Below are positions 9,901 to 17,545 of a stretch of 38,886 bases of DNA, in pieces. The notes beneath the pieces are model-generated. The model searched no databases. It saw only the letters and a list, made by a program, of their open reading frames with translations, and was not told the origin of the DNA. The position numbers were made by a program, and so were the translations under genes. Each line of letters begins with the position of its first letter. The stretch's first letter is position 1. Source of the DNA: Lachnospiraceae bacterium. Lineage in GTDB: Bacteria; Bacillota; Clostridia; Lachnospirales; Lachnospiraceae. The stretch lies in contig CAJTCH010000047.1 of NCBI GenBank assembly GCA_910574715.1, forward strand, positions 1 to 38,886, read 5' to 3'.

Positions 9901-12388
9901 CTGCAAAAAAGCGGTTGAGGACGCAATCAGGGAGAACTTTGACGGGATGCATCTGGCGCATGATGCCGCAGAGGAAGTCCTGGAGGAATATGGCGCAGAA
10001 CGTGTGGTATTCATCCTTGCAAATACGTTGCAGCATTTGGAACATGACGGGCGGTTTTCTATCGGGAATAAGGCATGGGCAAAGGGATACGAGATACCGG
10101 AGAACGTAAACCGGGGGATGGATATGAACGCTGATTATGTGGTAAGCAGCCACCCGGCTGTACTGGACGGGTTTATCGGATTGGCAAGGGATGGAATACA
10201 GGAACAGGAGTTAGGGAAGGAAGAAAACGTGCGGATCAATGAGGAAACGAAAGGGTTTATTGCAAATGGGCATTTTGGCACATGGCATACGGCAGAAGCA
10301 AAAGAAATTAGCGGCGAGCTGTTTTACCGGATGGAGCATGAGGAATATGGGGATTCTGTGGCCTCTATTATTGTCAATCAGGAAGGGGAACTGGTGGCAG
10401 AGGATCTGGAGCATGGGTTTGATCAGGGGGCAATGGAAGCCATTGGCGAGTATTTTTCAGAAAAAGGAGTAGAAATGGAACCGGAGCCGTCATTCATTGC
10501 ACAATACTATCTTATACAGAACACCGATGGCAGCAAAGCAGAAAGGGAATATCAGTATTTTGCGGATTTGGATGCGGCGGCCACTGCCTATCAGCAGATA
10601 CCAAACCACCTAAATAAACAGCTTGGCATGGAAAGCACGGAACAGCCACCCTCCAGGATGTCCCTGATTGTGTGCCGGAATGGAATTGAAACGCTTACAG
10701 ATATAGAATTTAATTCCCTAAGCGAAAAATGGGTTCGAGAGGAAACGATGGCGGCGTCACAGAAAGCAAGGGAGTATCTCGATAGCTATGATGTTGCAAT
10801 TGCATACCAGACAGAAAAAGGGTACTTTTCCATCCAGACCGTTTCTGACGGTTACGATTATACGATTTATGGTAAGGATTTCAGGGAGATTGACGGAGGC
10901 GTGTACGACGATCCGGATCTGTCAATCCGTGAGGCGATGGAAGCGATCCTTTCGGATGAAGGCATACCGTTGGCGGCGTGTAAGGTTATGGATTATGGAG
11001 AATTGCAGGTGAAAACAGAAACCGTGGCGCAGGAAGAACTGCAGAAGGCGCAGGCGAAAGAAACGGAGACGGAGAGACTTACGCTTGTTTCTGATCAGAC
11101 AGAGCCGGAGCCTGCCTTAAACGGCCAGAGCCGTGCGGGAATAGAGGAAACCGTACTCTGCTATGCCCAGGCACAGATTGATGAAATGGGGCTGTCGGAG
11201 GAAGTGGAGCTGCTTGGCGCAAGGGTGTACGGGAGCCGTTCCAGAGAAGGGATGTACCAGGAAGGCTCGGATATAGATGTGGTGGTATCTTACAGCGGCA
11301 ATCTGAAAGAGGATGTTTTCTTCAATGCGTTACATGAGGGAGATTTTAAGATGGCGGGAATCCCGGTTGACATCAATCCAATCTCTACGGAAAAGACAGG
11401 AACTTTGGAGAGATACATGGAGAATGCGGAAAAATATCTGGATGGAAAAGAAAGGCAGGAACTTACCGGGGATATTGTAAAGTTCAGTATGGATCATGAT
11501 GAAGATCTGCTTGGATTTTGGGATGGCGCTGCCCGGATAGAAACAGAGCCGATCTATCAGGCGTATGAGATTATTGGCAATGCGCTTGAAAGAAATGATA
11601 CGGAAAAGTTCCGGGCGCACTTAGCGGAGGTTATTGAAACCGGCGACAAAGAATCCCCGATTGTCAGGGATGCAATCGGGTTAATGGAGAAATTGACAGG
11701 GGAGAGCCATGACATTTCCGTAGAGCAGGAGGCAACCATTACATTCTATGTGGCGGAATGTACGGAGTTCCCTGTTTTGGGGGAATACCATGAGCGTCTG
11801 GAAACACTGCAGGAGGCGATGGAATTGTATGAAAAAATCCCTGCAGAACGGATGAGCGGCATTAAGGGGATTGGATTCTGCCTGGAGGACGGCAGTATCT
11901 ATGACGGGAATTTTGACTTAATGGTGATGGGGGAGATGCAGACGGAATTTATCAATGAGATTCCCCAATACCGGGACAGTCCATTAGTGCAGAAGGCGAT
12001 TGCGGATATGGAGAAAATCCTTGCGAATCAGAAAGGAAAGGATATGCCAGGGTTGAAAAGGGGGCAGGAACCGCCGCAGCCGCCAGTGTCATTGGAGAAC
12101 AGGCAACAAACCGTACAAGCGCATGAAAAAGGAAGCCCAGGTATCACAACACATGAATCGGGCAGAGATACTGCCAGGACAGAAACGAAAGCAGCAGAGC
12201 CGGTAAAATCAGTTGAAAATGCCCCGAAAATAGACGAGGGCATATCTGGCGGCAGCAAGAAGCAGTCCGTCCTAAACGCCCTCCGGGAACGGCAGGCAAG
12301 GATGAAGGCACAGGAGAAACAAACACTGGAACGGGGGAAGCAGAGCCAGAAAACACAAGCAAAGAAGAAGGGAGAACAGGAATTATGA
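6932..12388 (+). CDS. ArdC-like antirestriction/zincin large polyvalent protein with YodL and nucleotidyltransferase domains
   Basis: A mosaic protein of 1818 residues. Start at 6932 is chosen because GGAGG (6914-6918) lies at a workable distance; ATG 6899 has no ribosome binding site. Residues ~1-130 match the ArdC N-terminal ssDNA-binding type (QLKEITERLEQGVKDLF onward). A zincin domain follows with HEVTH at 208-212 and a downstream ETEAES glutamate segment. Two YodL-type repeats lie at ~574-680 and ~838-940, a DUF3849-like domain at ~963-1087, and an LPD28/DUF4316-like segment (TWHT...HGFDQ) at ~1112-1177. A MNT-type nucleotidyltransferase motif (GSRSR...GSDIDVVV) lies at ~1432-1450. Known: ArdC proteins protect transferred DNA during conjugation, and such multi-domain proteins may be delivered with it. 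The nucleotidyltransferase is an unusual addition. The stop overlaps the next gene by 4 nt (ATGA). Confidence 0.85.
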   Translation: MAGKREEQLKEITERLEQGVKDLFTSEKYTEYLKTMSQFHNYSFNNTLLIAMQKPESTLVAGLSTWNKKFNRRVKRGEKGIKIIAPAPIKEKEEIEKFDPETNEPVLRPDGQPETEEVERIIPRFRVSTVFDISQTQGDPLPELDTPELVGSVENFDIFMEAIQMVSPSPMRYGEIEGSSKGYYSNASKEIVIQEGMSEKQTMKTAVHEVTHAMCHDRDRMEEFGENKNKMTIETEAESVAFTVCSFFNLDTSDYSFPYLAGWASSMDMKEMRTSMDFIRKTAGSFIDSMVENIQKLQKEKAAERELTEDDFVFQFAPLGEDTKKFYLVDNVGRVDFLRLLHTFAEQDGGNGNPEQFLKSHGVHLDLWRDSEDGKKNQEIPEFYDALYMDAGHIVDAAEFSILVQVEMMISRAEYGHTALGKEAHNLAVLYAYKLDNPRDTRELVNKLAEAVENPKMHNLQEIMEDAQEEIDFLPDNKVGIMQMHEFGYRNDSVLPLTMERAFALHNAGLHIYSLQKDGSSILMNTEDDIRETGEDGMFGIDARAWESYQVMESVRAENAEQEHLNEELLFSSNEDRYAIYQIRDDSKSREYLFMGTEYLKKQGFSVDYDDYRMVYGDVLGGKETLDSLYEKFNIGQPLDFKGHSLSVSDVVAIKRDGEITAHYVDSYGYTELPEFFHQKEKTIKQEKGTELQESSLQELQKGDTEKQYQEVEIFGVPALFSNGKIPEKEVPSELYRYDLRGSDYDPGDPVAVEYHVGANHAGTILSSFYLPIPERRYLNLGEELNFTGGMVTIEQLKQSAIAFNESLNTKEKKRKLEERIQNVVIHSNEELLYTGTDDCYALFQINEDTKGRDYFLLSMETIKEDGLEVNGADYSLIYGGRLKLGDNLESVRTEITFSLPEGYTGHYPTVGDVMVMNRKGKVTAYFLDDYGPVELPGFIEQRKHVLEEEAKRQIPEEKTYPPLYMHTITYAMEHGRADDYLESRKLNLDCKKAVEDAIRENFDGMHLAHDAAEEVLEEYGAERVVFILANTLQHLEHDGRFSIGNKAWAKGYEIPENVNRGMDMNADYVVSSHPAVLDGFIGLARDGIQEQELGKEENVRINEETKGFIANGHFGTWHTAEAKEISGELFYRMEHEEYGDSVASIIVNQEGELVAEDLEHGFDQGAMEAIGEYFSEKGVEMEPEPSFIAQYYLIQNTDGSKAEREYQYFADLDAAATAYQQIPNHLNKQLGMESTEQPPSRMSLIVCRNGIETLTDIEFNSLSEKWVREETMAASQKAREYLDSYDVAIAYQTEKGYFSIQTVSDGYDYTIYGKDFREIDGGVYDDPDLSIREAMEAILSDEGIPLAACKVMDYGELQVKTETVAQEELQKAQAKETETERLTLVSDQTEPEPALNGQSRAGIEETVLCYAQAQIDEMGLSEEVELLGARVYGSRSREGMYQEGSDIDVVVSYSGNLKEDVFFNALHEGDFKMAGIPVDINPISTEKTGTLERYMENAEKYLDGKERQELTGDIVKFSMDHDEDLLGFWDGAARIETEPIYQAYEIIGNALERNDTEKFRAHLAEVIETGDKESPIVRDAIGLMEKLTGESHDISVEQEATITFYVAECTEFPVLGEYHERLETLQEAMELYEKIPAERMSGIKGIGFCLEDGSIYDGNFDLMVMGEMQTEFINEIPQYRDSPLVQKAIADMEKILANQKGKDMPGLKRGQEPPQPPVSLENRQQTVQAHEKGSPGITTHESGRDTARTETKAAEPVKSVENAPKIDEGISGGSKKQSVLNALRERQARMKAQEKQTLERGKQSQKTQAKKKGEQEL

Positions 12389-12615
12389 TGGTGAGATTTG
12401 AGGAAAATGAATATTTCCTGATAGCAATGTTCCAGAAGGAAAGCAGGCAGGCAACCATTGAGGAGATGCATAACGCAATCCCCTACATAGGCAGGGATGA
12501 GGAAATGCTTGCCCTCATAAACAGCACACTGGAAAAGCTGTGGTGCATTACAGAGGAAGCATTTTTAGAATTGGATCTGGAACTGTATAAAGAGGAACCG
12601 ATGGAGGATGAATGA
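12385..12615 (+). CDS. TTRAP-family transposon-transfer assisting protein
   Basis: A 76-residue acidic protein. The pattern (FEENEYFLIAMF, then a helical segment, IGRDEEMLALINSTLEKL and a terminal ITEEAFLELDLELY) matches the small TTRAP family that accompanies conjugative transposons of Firmicutes. Its name reflects genetic association with transfer; no biochemical activity is known to me. It overlaps the upstream gene by 4 nt (ATGA) and the downstream gene by 4 nt, so the three are translationally coupled. GGGAGAACAGG just upstream is the probable ribosome binding site. Two tandem ATG codons (12385, 12388) make the exact first residue uncertain by one. Confidence 0.75.
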   Translation: MMVRFEENEYFLIAMFQKESRQATIEEMHNAIPYIGRDEEMLALINSTLEKLWCITEEAFLELDLELYKEEPMEDE

Positions 12616-13526
12616 TGGAGGCAAATCAATTTGCGGTGTACCAGCTTAAAAATATCCCGGAAAACAGGCAGATACGGTTCCGGTCTTACAGCACACTGCA
12701 GGAGAAGGGGATACAGATACAGTATAAGGATTATGAGCAGGTGTATCTGGCACGGATGCAGCCGGAAGACGGGCCGGGACAGATCCGCAGGCGTTTTAAC
12801 AAGAAACTGCCACGGGCATTTCATGGACATTCGATCAGTGTCAGTGATGTGCTTGTGCTGAATAAGGGCGGCGTTGTGGCCGCCTATTATGTTGAGAAAG
12901 AAGGGTTCACCGCCATAGCTGGTTTTATCCGGCCAGGCTCTTCCGGTGCGCCTGTGTCTTTCGGTACTTCTGGTTTCCACATCGAGGGGAAAGAAGGGAG
13001 CTGGCACGCTTTTGACAGCATAATCGTAGACGGCAGGGAGTTCTTCCTGATGGAGCATGAAGCCTATGGGAAAGATACGGAATGGGTTGTGGTGGATGAA
13101 GCCGGGCGGCTGGCTGCCGAGGGAGTCTATCACGGGTTTGACCAATCCGTGCAGCAGCAGATTAAGGATTATCTTAACCCGCCGAAGCCTGCAAAAGAAA
13201 TAGTGCGGCATGAAACCACATTACCCTCTGGGAAGGCTTCTGTACCCTCCGGGGCAGATGCGGCAGAAGGCGGCGACAGGGAAAAGCCGCCCCTTGAGAA
13301 TTGGCAGAAATATATGGAAAACGGGGAGTATGTCCGTAGCGTTGAGAGTGGGGAAGAAGAAAACCACAGCCTCATTGATGGGAATAAAAATAATGGCAAA
13401 AAAAAGCATGGCAGGGAATCTGTCCTGAAAAAGCTGTGGCAGAAACAGGCGGAGATTGCGAAACGGCACGGAAAGCCTGCACAGCAGATGGAAATGCCGG
13501 AACAGATGGAGCGCAGACGGAAATAA
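12612..13526 (+). CDS. YodL plus LPD28/DUF4316-like ICE protein
   Basis: A 304-residue protein coupled to the TTRAP gene by a 4-nt overlap. Residues ~5-105 form a third YodL-type unit (FAVYQLKNIPENRQIRF through HSISVSDVLVL), clearly similar in pattern to the two copies in the preceding giant protein. Residues ~125-190 (GSWHAFDSI, FFLMEHEAYG, HGFDQS) match the LPD28/DUF4316-like segment there. The C-terminal third is charged, low in complexity and ends in a Lys/Arg-rich tail (KLWQKQAEIAKRHGK). Function is unknown; YodL and LPD domains are recurrent parts of conjugatively transferred proteins. It probably arose by duplication from its larger neighbour. Confidence 0.75.
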   Translation: MMEANQFAVYQLKNIPENRQIRFRSYSTLQEKGIQIQYKDYEQVYLARMQPEDGPGQIRRRFNKKLPRAFHGHSISVSDVLVLNKGGVVAAYYVEKEGFTAIAGFIRPGSSGAPVSFGTSGFHIEGKEGSWHAFDSIIVDGREFFLMEHEAYGKDTEWVVVDEAGRLAAEGVYHGFDQSVQQQIKDYLNPPKPAKEIVRHETTLPSGKASVPSGADAAEGGDREKPPLENWQKYMENGEYVRSVESGEEENHSLIDGNKNNGKKKHGRESVLKKLWQKQAEIAKRHGKPAQQMEMPEQMERRRK

Positions 13527-13577
13527 GGGAAAAGGGAAGTATCTGGCAGGGATTGCCGGATGCTTCTTTTTTATGTC

Positions 13578-13606
13578 TTGAACATTATGGAGTTTCTCTG
13601 TATAAT
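13578..13606 (+). promoter_or_regulatory. Sigma-A-type promoter of the Rpn nuclease gene
   Basis: TTGAAC (13578-13583), a 17-bp spacer and a perfect TATAAT (13601-13606). It lies about 70 nt upstream of the Rpn gene and gives that gene a promoter of its own inside the transfer operon. Confidence 0.75.
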
Positions 13607-13618
13607 AAAGCCATAACA

Positions 13619-13640
13619 GACAGGGCGAAACCTCCCTGTC
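13619..13640 (+). promoter_or_regulatory. 5' UTR hairpin of the Rpn gene
   Basis: GACAGGG and CCCTGTC form a perfect 7-bp stem with an 8-nt loop, directly downstream of the promoter at 13578-13606 and upstream of the start codon at 13677. There is no T-run. A role in mRNA stability or in limiting expression of the nuclease is possible but inferred. Confidence 0.4.
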
Positions 13641-13676
13641 AGACTGCCAGGCGCAAGCCGGAACCGGGGTGATATT

Positions 13677-14564
13677 ATGCAGGGTGGAATAATACAGGAA
13701 GAGCCAAAAGAGAAAGCAGTGGAAAAAAAGGATTCCTTTGCCAAATATACGGTGAAAGACAGCGTATTCACGACGATCTTTCGGGATAAAAAATACCTGA
13801 TACAGCTATACCGTGCGCTCCATCCGGAGGATACGGAGACTACGGAAGATGCGCTTACGGATATAACGATAAGGAACGTGCTTACCAACGGAATCTATAA
13901 TGACCTGGGTTTCCGGGTTGGGGACAAAATTTTATTCCTGGTCGAGCAGCAGTCGAGCTGGACGATGAATATCATTATACGTGCGCTGATGTATTTGGCG
14001 CAGGTTTACCATGATTATTTTGAAGAGCAGGACGCAGATTTATATGGAAGCAAGAAAGTCCATGTGCCGGAGCCGGAGATATATATGATCTATACAGGGG
14101 AGCGTGTCAGCAGGCCGGAAACGATTTCATTTTCCAAAGAATTTTTCAAGGGAAAAGAATGTTCCATTGAAGTAAAGGTAAAAGTAATCTATGACGGCAA
14201 AGGAAATGACATCATCAGCCAGTATGTTGCTTTTACAAAGGTATATAACGAACAGGTAAAGCGGTATGGGAGAAGCCGGGAGGCTGTCACGGAAACCATC
14301 CGCATCTGCAAAGACAGGAATCTGCTCCGTGAATTTCTGGAGAGCAGGGAAAAGGAGGTTGTGTCTATCATGATGACTTTGTTTGATGAAGAGAGGATTA
14401 TGCGTAATTATGTTGCCAGTGAAAGACGTGAGGCAGTAAGGGATGCAGTAGAAAATATGTTAAAGACTGGAAAAATGTCAGCAGAGGAAATCGCCGGGTA
14501 TTTTACGGAGCTTTCTGTGGAAGATGTCCGGGAAATTGAAAAAGGACTGCTTCAAACGATATAA
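13677..14564 (+). CDS. Rpn/YhgA-family PD-(D/E)XK nuclease (recombination-promoting)
   Basis: A 295-residue protein. The N-terminus has DSVFTTIFRDKKYLIQLY, typical of the Rpn family, followed by D76 in NDLGFRV and E90-Q91 in FLVEQQSSW. These form the D...ExQ-type catalytic signature of these PD-(D/E)XK enzymes. Known: E. coli RpnA and relatives cut DNA and promote RecA-independent recombination; related genes have been implicated in phage defence. The C-terminal part is helical (AEEIAGYFTELSVEDVREIEKGL) and resembles the regulatory tail of the family. Ribosome binding site GGGGTGAT precedes ATG 13677. It has its own promoter and a structured leader, so it is probably an accessory gene rather than part of the transfer operon. 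Earlier annotations call the family a transposase; nothing here suggests transposition. Confidence 0.8.
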   Translation: MQGGIIQEEPKEKAVEKKDSFAKYTVKDSVFTTIFRDKKYLIQLYRALHPEDTETTEDALTDITIRNVLTNGIYNDLGFRVGDKILFLVEQQSSWTMNIIIRALMYLAQVYHDYFEEQDADLYGSKKVHVPEPEIYMIYTGERVSRPETISFSKEFFKGKECSIEVKVKVIYDGKGNDIISQYVAFTKVYNEQVKRYGRSREAVTETIRICKDRNLLREFLESREKEVVSIMMTLFDEERIMRNYVASERREAVRDAVENMLKTGKMSAEEIAGYFTELSVEDVREIEKGLLQTI

Positions 14565-14607
14565 TAGTTGCCATTATGCAGATACCATAGAGGAAAGATA
14601 ATAGAAT

Positions 14608-14635
14608 CCCCGGTTGTGAATGAATACAGCCGGGG
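14608..14635 (+). promoter_or_regulatory. Hairpin that sequesters a ribosome binding site
   Basis: CCCCGGTTGT (14608-14617) pairs with ACAGCCGGGG (14626-14635) through 10 bp with one G-U pair and an 8-nt loop. The G-run in its 3' arm is the only Shine-Dalgarno-like sequence before ATG 14644, so the folded RNA should block translation of the next gene. It could also act as a weak terminator for the Rpn transcript, though no T-run follows. Confidence 0.45.
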
Positions 14636-14643
14636 GTATTTAC

Positions 14644-15150
14644 ATGGAGGGCAAAGTGAAGGAATCAGAACTGATAGGGAAAGTACATTCTGCTGTTTGC
14701 CATCAGTGCCGGCATCGGGGCTATGCCGCCCCGGCAGACGTACTGGTTGACATAGGGGTGCTGCCCCGGCAGAAATATGAGGACTGGAGATTCGGGAAAG
14801 TACAGTATCTGGAAGCCGTCTGTACCTGCAATTTGAAGAAACTCTCATTTATTATGAAGCAGATCCGCTCCTATGCGAAGAAAACAAACTTAAAACCGTC
14901 ATTCTGCTATTACAAGCGTTGGGGCGTAAAGAAAAAGCAAGGGCATAAGGCAGTAATCCCCCTCCGTTTCAGTAAGAGCGGAAACCTGGAGATTGAAAAA
15001 GCATATGCGACGCATTATGTAGATTTAGGGAGGGCAGAACAGCTAAAGAAAGAGAAGCTGGGAAAGGCGGCAGCGAAAGCGCAGAATGAAATGACGGATA
15101 AGACGCCGGATATGCCGGAGACAAAAATTTCTGGCAGCAGCAAAACATAA
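14644..15150 (+). CDS. Hypothetical ICE protein with CxxC-type cysteines
   Basis: A 168-residue basic protein; not assigned to a named family. Start 14644 (MEGKVKESELIG) is preferred over ATG 14620, which lies inside the loop of the hairpin at 14608-14635 and has no ribosome binding site. Visible features are CHQC near residue 21, a second cysteine pair CTC near 60 (together a possible zinc site), a basic central part (KKQGHKAVIPLRFSKSG) and a charged Lys/Glu-rich tail. The context, between transfer-related genes and the relaxase, suggests a DNA- or RNA-binding role, but this is inference. Confidence 0.6.
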   Translation: MEGKVKESELIGKVHSAVCHQCRHRGYAAPADVLVDIGVLPRQKYEDWRFGKVQYLEAVCTCNLKKLSFIMKQIRSYAKKTNLKPSFCYYKRWGVKKKQGHKAVIPLRFSKSGNLEIEKAYATHYVDLGRAEQLKKEKLGKAAAKAQNEMTDKTPDMPETKISGSSKT

Positions 15151-15164
15151 AAGAGGGAGAAGGA

Positions 15165-15830
15165 ATGGAAAAAGAACCGGATAAAAAATATGAAACCATG
15201 AAAAAGATCATAGATGCTTTAGAGGATATCTTATGTTCCTATCAGGGCAGGGGGCATCTGTCTGTATATACTGACCTGGATTCCCTTGCGCTTTTTGCAA
15301 GCCTTGTGGCATACGGCCAGATCAAAGTGGAAAATTACAGATATGACTATGACAACGATATCCGGGAGGACGAAGAAGCTGCCCGGATTTACGGGGAGCT
15401 TGCACCGCATACAAGATGGCGTGTGGGGCAGCGTACCCAGATAGAAGCGATACGGATGAACGCCCTAAAGCAGCTCGCATTCCTGGGTTCGCCCGTGTAC
15501 CGGGAACAGGTTTCTTATGAAGATGCAGGAGCTGTTCTGGTATGCGGGGAAATCCTGCCCTATGAGATTTTCCAGTTGTTTTTAGATACGACGGGATTGA
15601 AAAAAATTTATATTTTCCCATACCCGTTCCGGGAGGGATGGGAAAAGCCGTTCTATTTTTCCTTTGAGCCGACTGGGACGGCGCAAAGGGAAATACGGAA
15701 GCATGCAGAGAAAAAACGGGAAGAAATGTACCAGGTGATGAGTGAGAAAAGCGAAAGCATTGGTTCTGTAATACCCTCAGTTGACACTTGGCAGAATTTT
15801 CAGGTGCAGCCATCAGAATGGAATGAATGA
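15165..15830 (+). CDS. Hypothetical protein of the transfer region
   Basis: A 221-residue soluble protein with no recognised domain. GAGGGAGAAGG precedes ATG 15165. It has an acidic N-terminal helix pair, a Tyr/Asp-rich stretch (YRYDYDNDIREDEEAARIYGE), a hydrophobic middle (AGAVLVCGEILPYEIFQLFLD) and a charged C-terminus. It lies 14 nt after the preceding gene and directly before a strong terminator, so it is the last gene of the + strand transfer operon, converging on the relaxase gene. Confidence 0.6.
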   Translation: MEKEPDKKYETMKKIIDALEDILCSYQGRGHLSVYTDLDSLALFASLVAYGQIKVENYRYDYDNDIREDEEAARIYGELAPHTRWRVGQRTQIEAIRMNALKQLAFLGSPVYREQVSYEDAGAVLVCGEILPYEIFQLFLDTTGLKKIYIFPYPFREGWEKPFYFSFEPTGTAQREIRKHAEKKREEMYQVMSEKSESIGSVIPSVDTWQNFQVQPSEWNE

Positions 15831-15881
15831 CATCCGCAGGAATTTGGGCAGAACCATAACCAGAATCCTGCGGATGTTTTT
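15831..15881 (+). terminator. Rho-independent terminator ending the transfer operon
   Basis: CATCCGCAGGA (15831-15841) pairs perfectly with TCCTGCGGATG (15866-15876), an 11-bp stem, followed by TTTTT. It begins immediately after the stop codon at 15830 and separates the + strand operon from the convergent relaxase gene. Confidence 0.85.
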
Positions 15882-15892
15882 CGACGGAAGAA

Positions 15893-17545
15893 TCAGGAAA
15901 TATCTGCGCCTTTCTGCTTCTCCGGCTGTCTGGCGCGGGCCTGCCCTAAAATTTTATCGACATTGGAGCAGACCGTATTTAATTCTTTCTGATAATCCCG
16001 GTAATAATGGTAGGTTTTCTGCGCTTCCTTTTTCTTATGCAATAGCTGTTCTTTTTCCGCTTTCAGCAGTTTGATGGATGGAAGCCTGCCGTCTGCTGAC
16101 TGCCCTTGCAGGAATTTCCGGGCTGATTCGTAAAGCGCAATCTCGGCAGAGTGTTCTTCCCGGAACTGTCCCTTGTGTTTTGCTCTGCAAAACTGCCGGT
16201 AGACGGATTTATTGGCAAGGTACTGGCCGGTATAATGGATCTGCTCATTTAATATCCGGAGCTTATCTTCCGTATCTTTTAAAACCTTTCTGGAACTGGA
16301 AGCAAGGTTCTTAACCTCTGAAAATGAATCTTCCAGGGAATCTCTTGTATCATATCCACGTTCTTGTATATAAGCAACGGTCTTAGCCATTTCCTTTAGA
16401 TTGGAAAGTTTTACTTTATTGGCATAAGCGGCATTTTGCTGTGCTTTCACACAATCCTGCAGGTTGGTTACAAGCCGCAGGTCTGACTTGATAAACAGGA
16501 TTGATACAGGAGCTTCCTGTAATGGATCGGATGGCTGGTCTGCAGGCTGTTCCGATTCTGCATTAAAGGTTTCACTGGCAATGGTTTCTTTTCTGTATTC
16601 TTTACTTTTTGAATTTTCCCCGAACAGCTCCAGGAGATAATCTTCTTCATAATGTGTGCCAAGCATCCTGCCAGTAATATATTTTCCTCGTTCCGGGTGG
16701 AGGTAGCTGAACCTTCCACGGCTGACTTTGAGCGTGATGTTGTATTTCTCCAGGAGCAGTTTTTGAAATTCTTCCCGGCTGCAGGAACTGACGGCGCTGG
16801 CTTCGATTGCGGAGCGTAAGAAATCCTTCTGTGTCTGGAATGCCGTTCTGCGAATGGGAAGGCCGTCCGCCAGAATCTGCCGGTTGCGTTCGTCCAGTTT
16901 CTTTTGCCCCCTCTGTCCCACATGATATTCACGGTCTGTAATTTTCTTTTCTGCAGGCGCAAGAAGGTCCACCTGATGCAGATGTTCCCGATGGCACAGA
17001 TCCATAAGGGACTGCTTTAGATGGATCAGGTAATCTTTCGATAGATGGTGCTTATATCCGGCACGGGAATCGCAGGCCCGCTCCATGAAGCCCTGGCGTT
17101 CCACATCGTATTTCCGCAGGCTGTTAATGACAATATGCACATGGATGTTGCCGCTTTTATTATGCCCGTCCATGTGTGTGCAGACCAGGGTCTGGTGGCC
17201 GGGGAAATTTTTCCGGGCATACTCCATCCCAAGTTTCTGCGCCCGTTCCCCGGTCAGTCCATTTTCATCTGTGTCCTTCGGGTCGAAGCTGATAATGTAA
17301 TGATGGGATTTGATTTCATCATAAGATTCATTTTTACGGTACAGGGCGTTCAGTTCCCTGCACTCCATATCGAAGGTGAATGGGTCGCAGTTTATACCGT
17401 CCATGATATATCCTTTGCGAGGAATCAATTCTCCGTTTTCATTGAGTATCGGCTTGTTGGTATCTTCATCATGTTCAAACATGAGATAACGCTGTATCTC
17501 TGCATAGTTGGCATTTTTACTCGCTATGTGTTTCAGGATTGCCAT
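15893..17545 (-). CDS. MOBP-type relaxase (VirD2/MobA-like)
   Basis: A 550-residue relaxase that nicks oriT and pilots the DNA strand during conjugation. Motifs: N-terminal IASKNANYAEIQRY, with Y14 or Y20 as candidate catalytic tyrosine; HHYIISF at 81-87; and the metal-binding histidine motif with H124, D126, H135 and H137 (THMDGHN...NIHVHIVINS), typical of the relaxase/mobilisation nuclease family. The C-terminal ~150 residues are Lys/Glu-rich and probably coiled coil. It overlaps mobC by 29 nt, so the two are co-transcribed leftward from the 17934-18100 region. The gene looks intact. Confidence 0.9.
   Translation of the reverse strand: MAILKHIASKNANYAEIQRYLMFEHDEDTNKPILNENGELIPRKGYIMDGINCDPFTFDMECRELNALYRKNESYDEIKSHHYIISFDPKDTDENGLTGERAQKLGMEYARKNFPGHQTLVCTHMDGHNKSGNIHVHIVINSLRKYDVERQGFMERACDSRAGYKHHLSKDYLIHLKQSLMDLCHREHLHQVDLLAPAEKKITDREYHVGQRGQKKLDERNRQILADGLPIRRTAFQTQKDFLRSAIEASAVSSCSREEFQKLLLEKYNITLKVSRGRFSYLHPERGKYITGRMLGTHYEEDYLLELFGENSKSKEYRKETIASETFNAESEQPADQPSDPLQEAPVSILFIKSDLRLVTNLQDCVKAQQNAAYANKVKLSNLKEMAKTVAYIQERGYDTRDSLEDSFSEVKNLASSSRKVLKDTEDKLRILNEQIHYTGQYLANKSVYRQFCRAKHKGQFREEHSAEIALYESARKFLQGQSADGRLPSIKLLKAEKEQLLHKKKEAQKTYHYYRDYQKELNTVCSNVDKILGQARARQPEKQKGADIS

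Noticed and set aside
13677..14564. Transposase
   Set aside because: Rpn-family proteins are often labelled so, but the motifs are of a PD-(D/E)XK nuclease and there are no terminal repeats.
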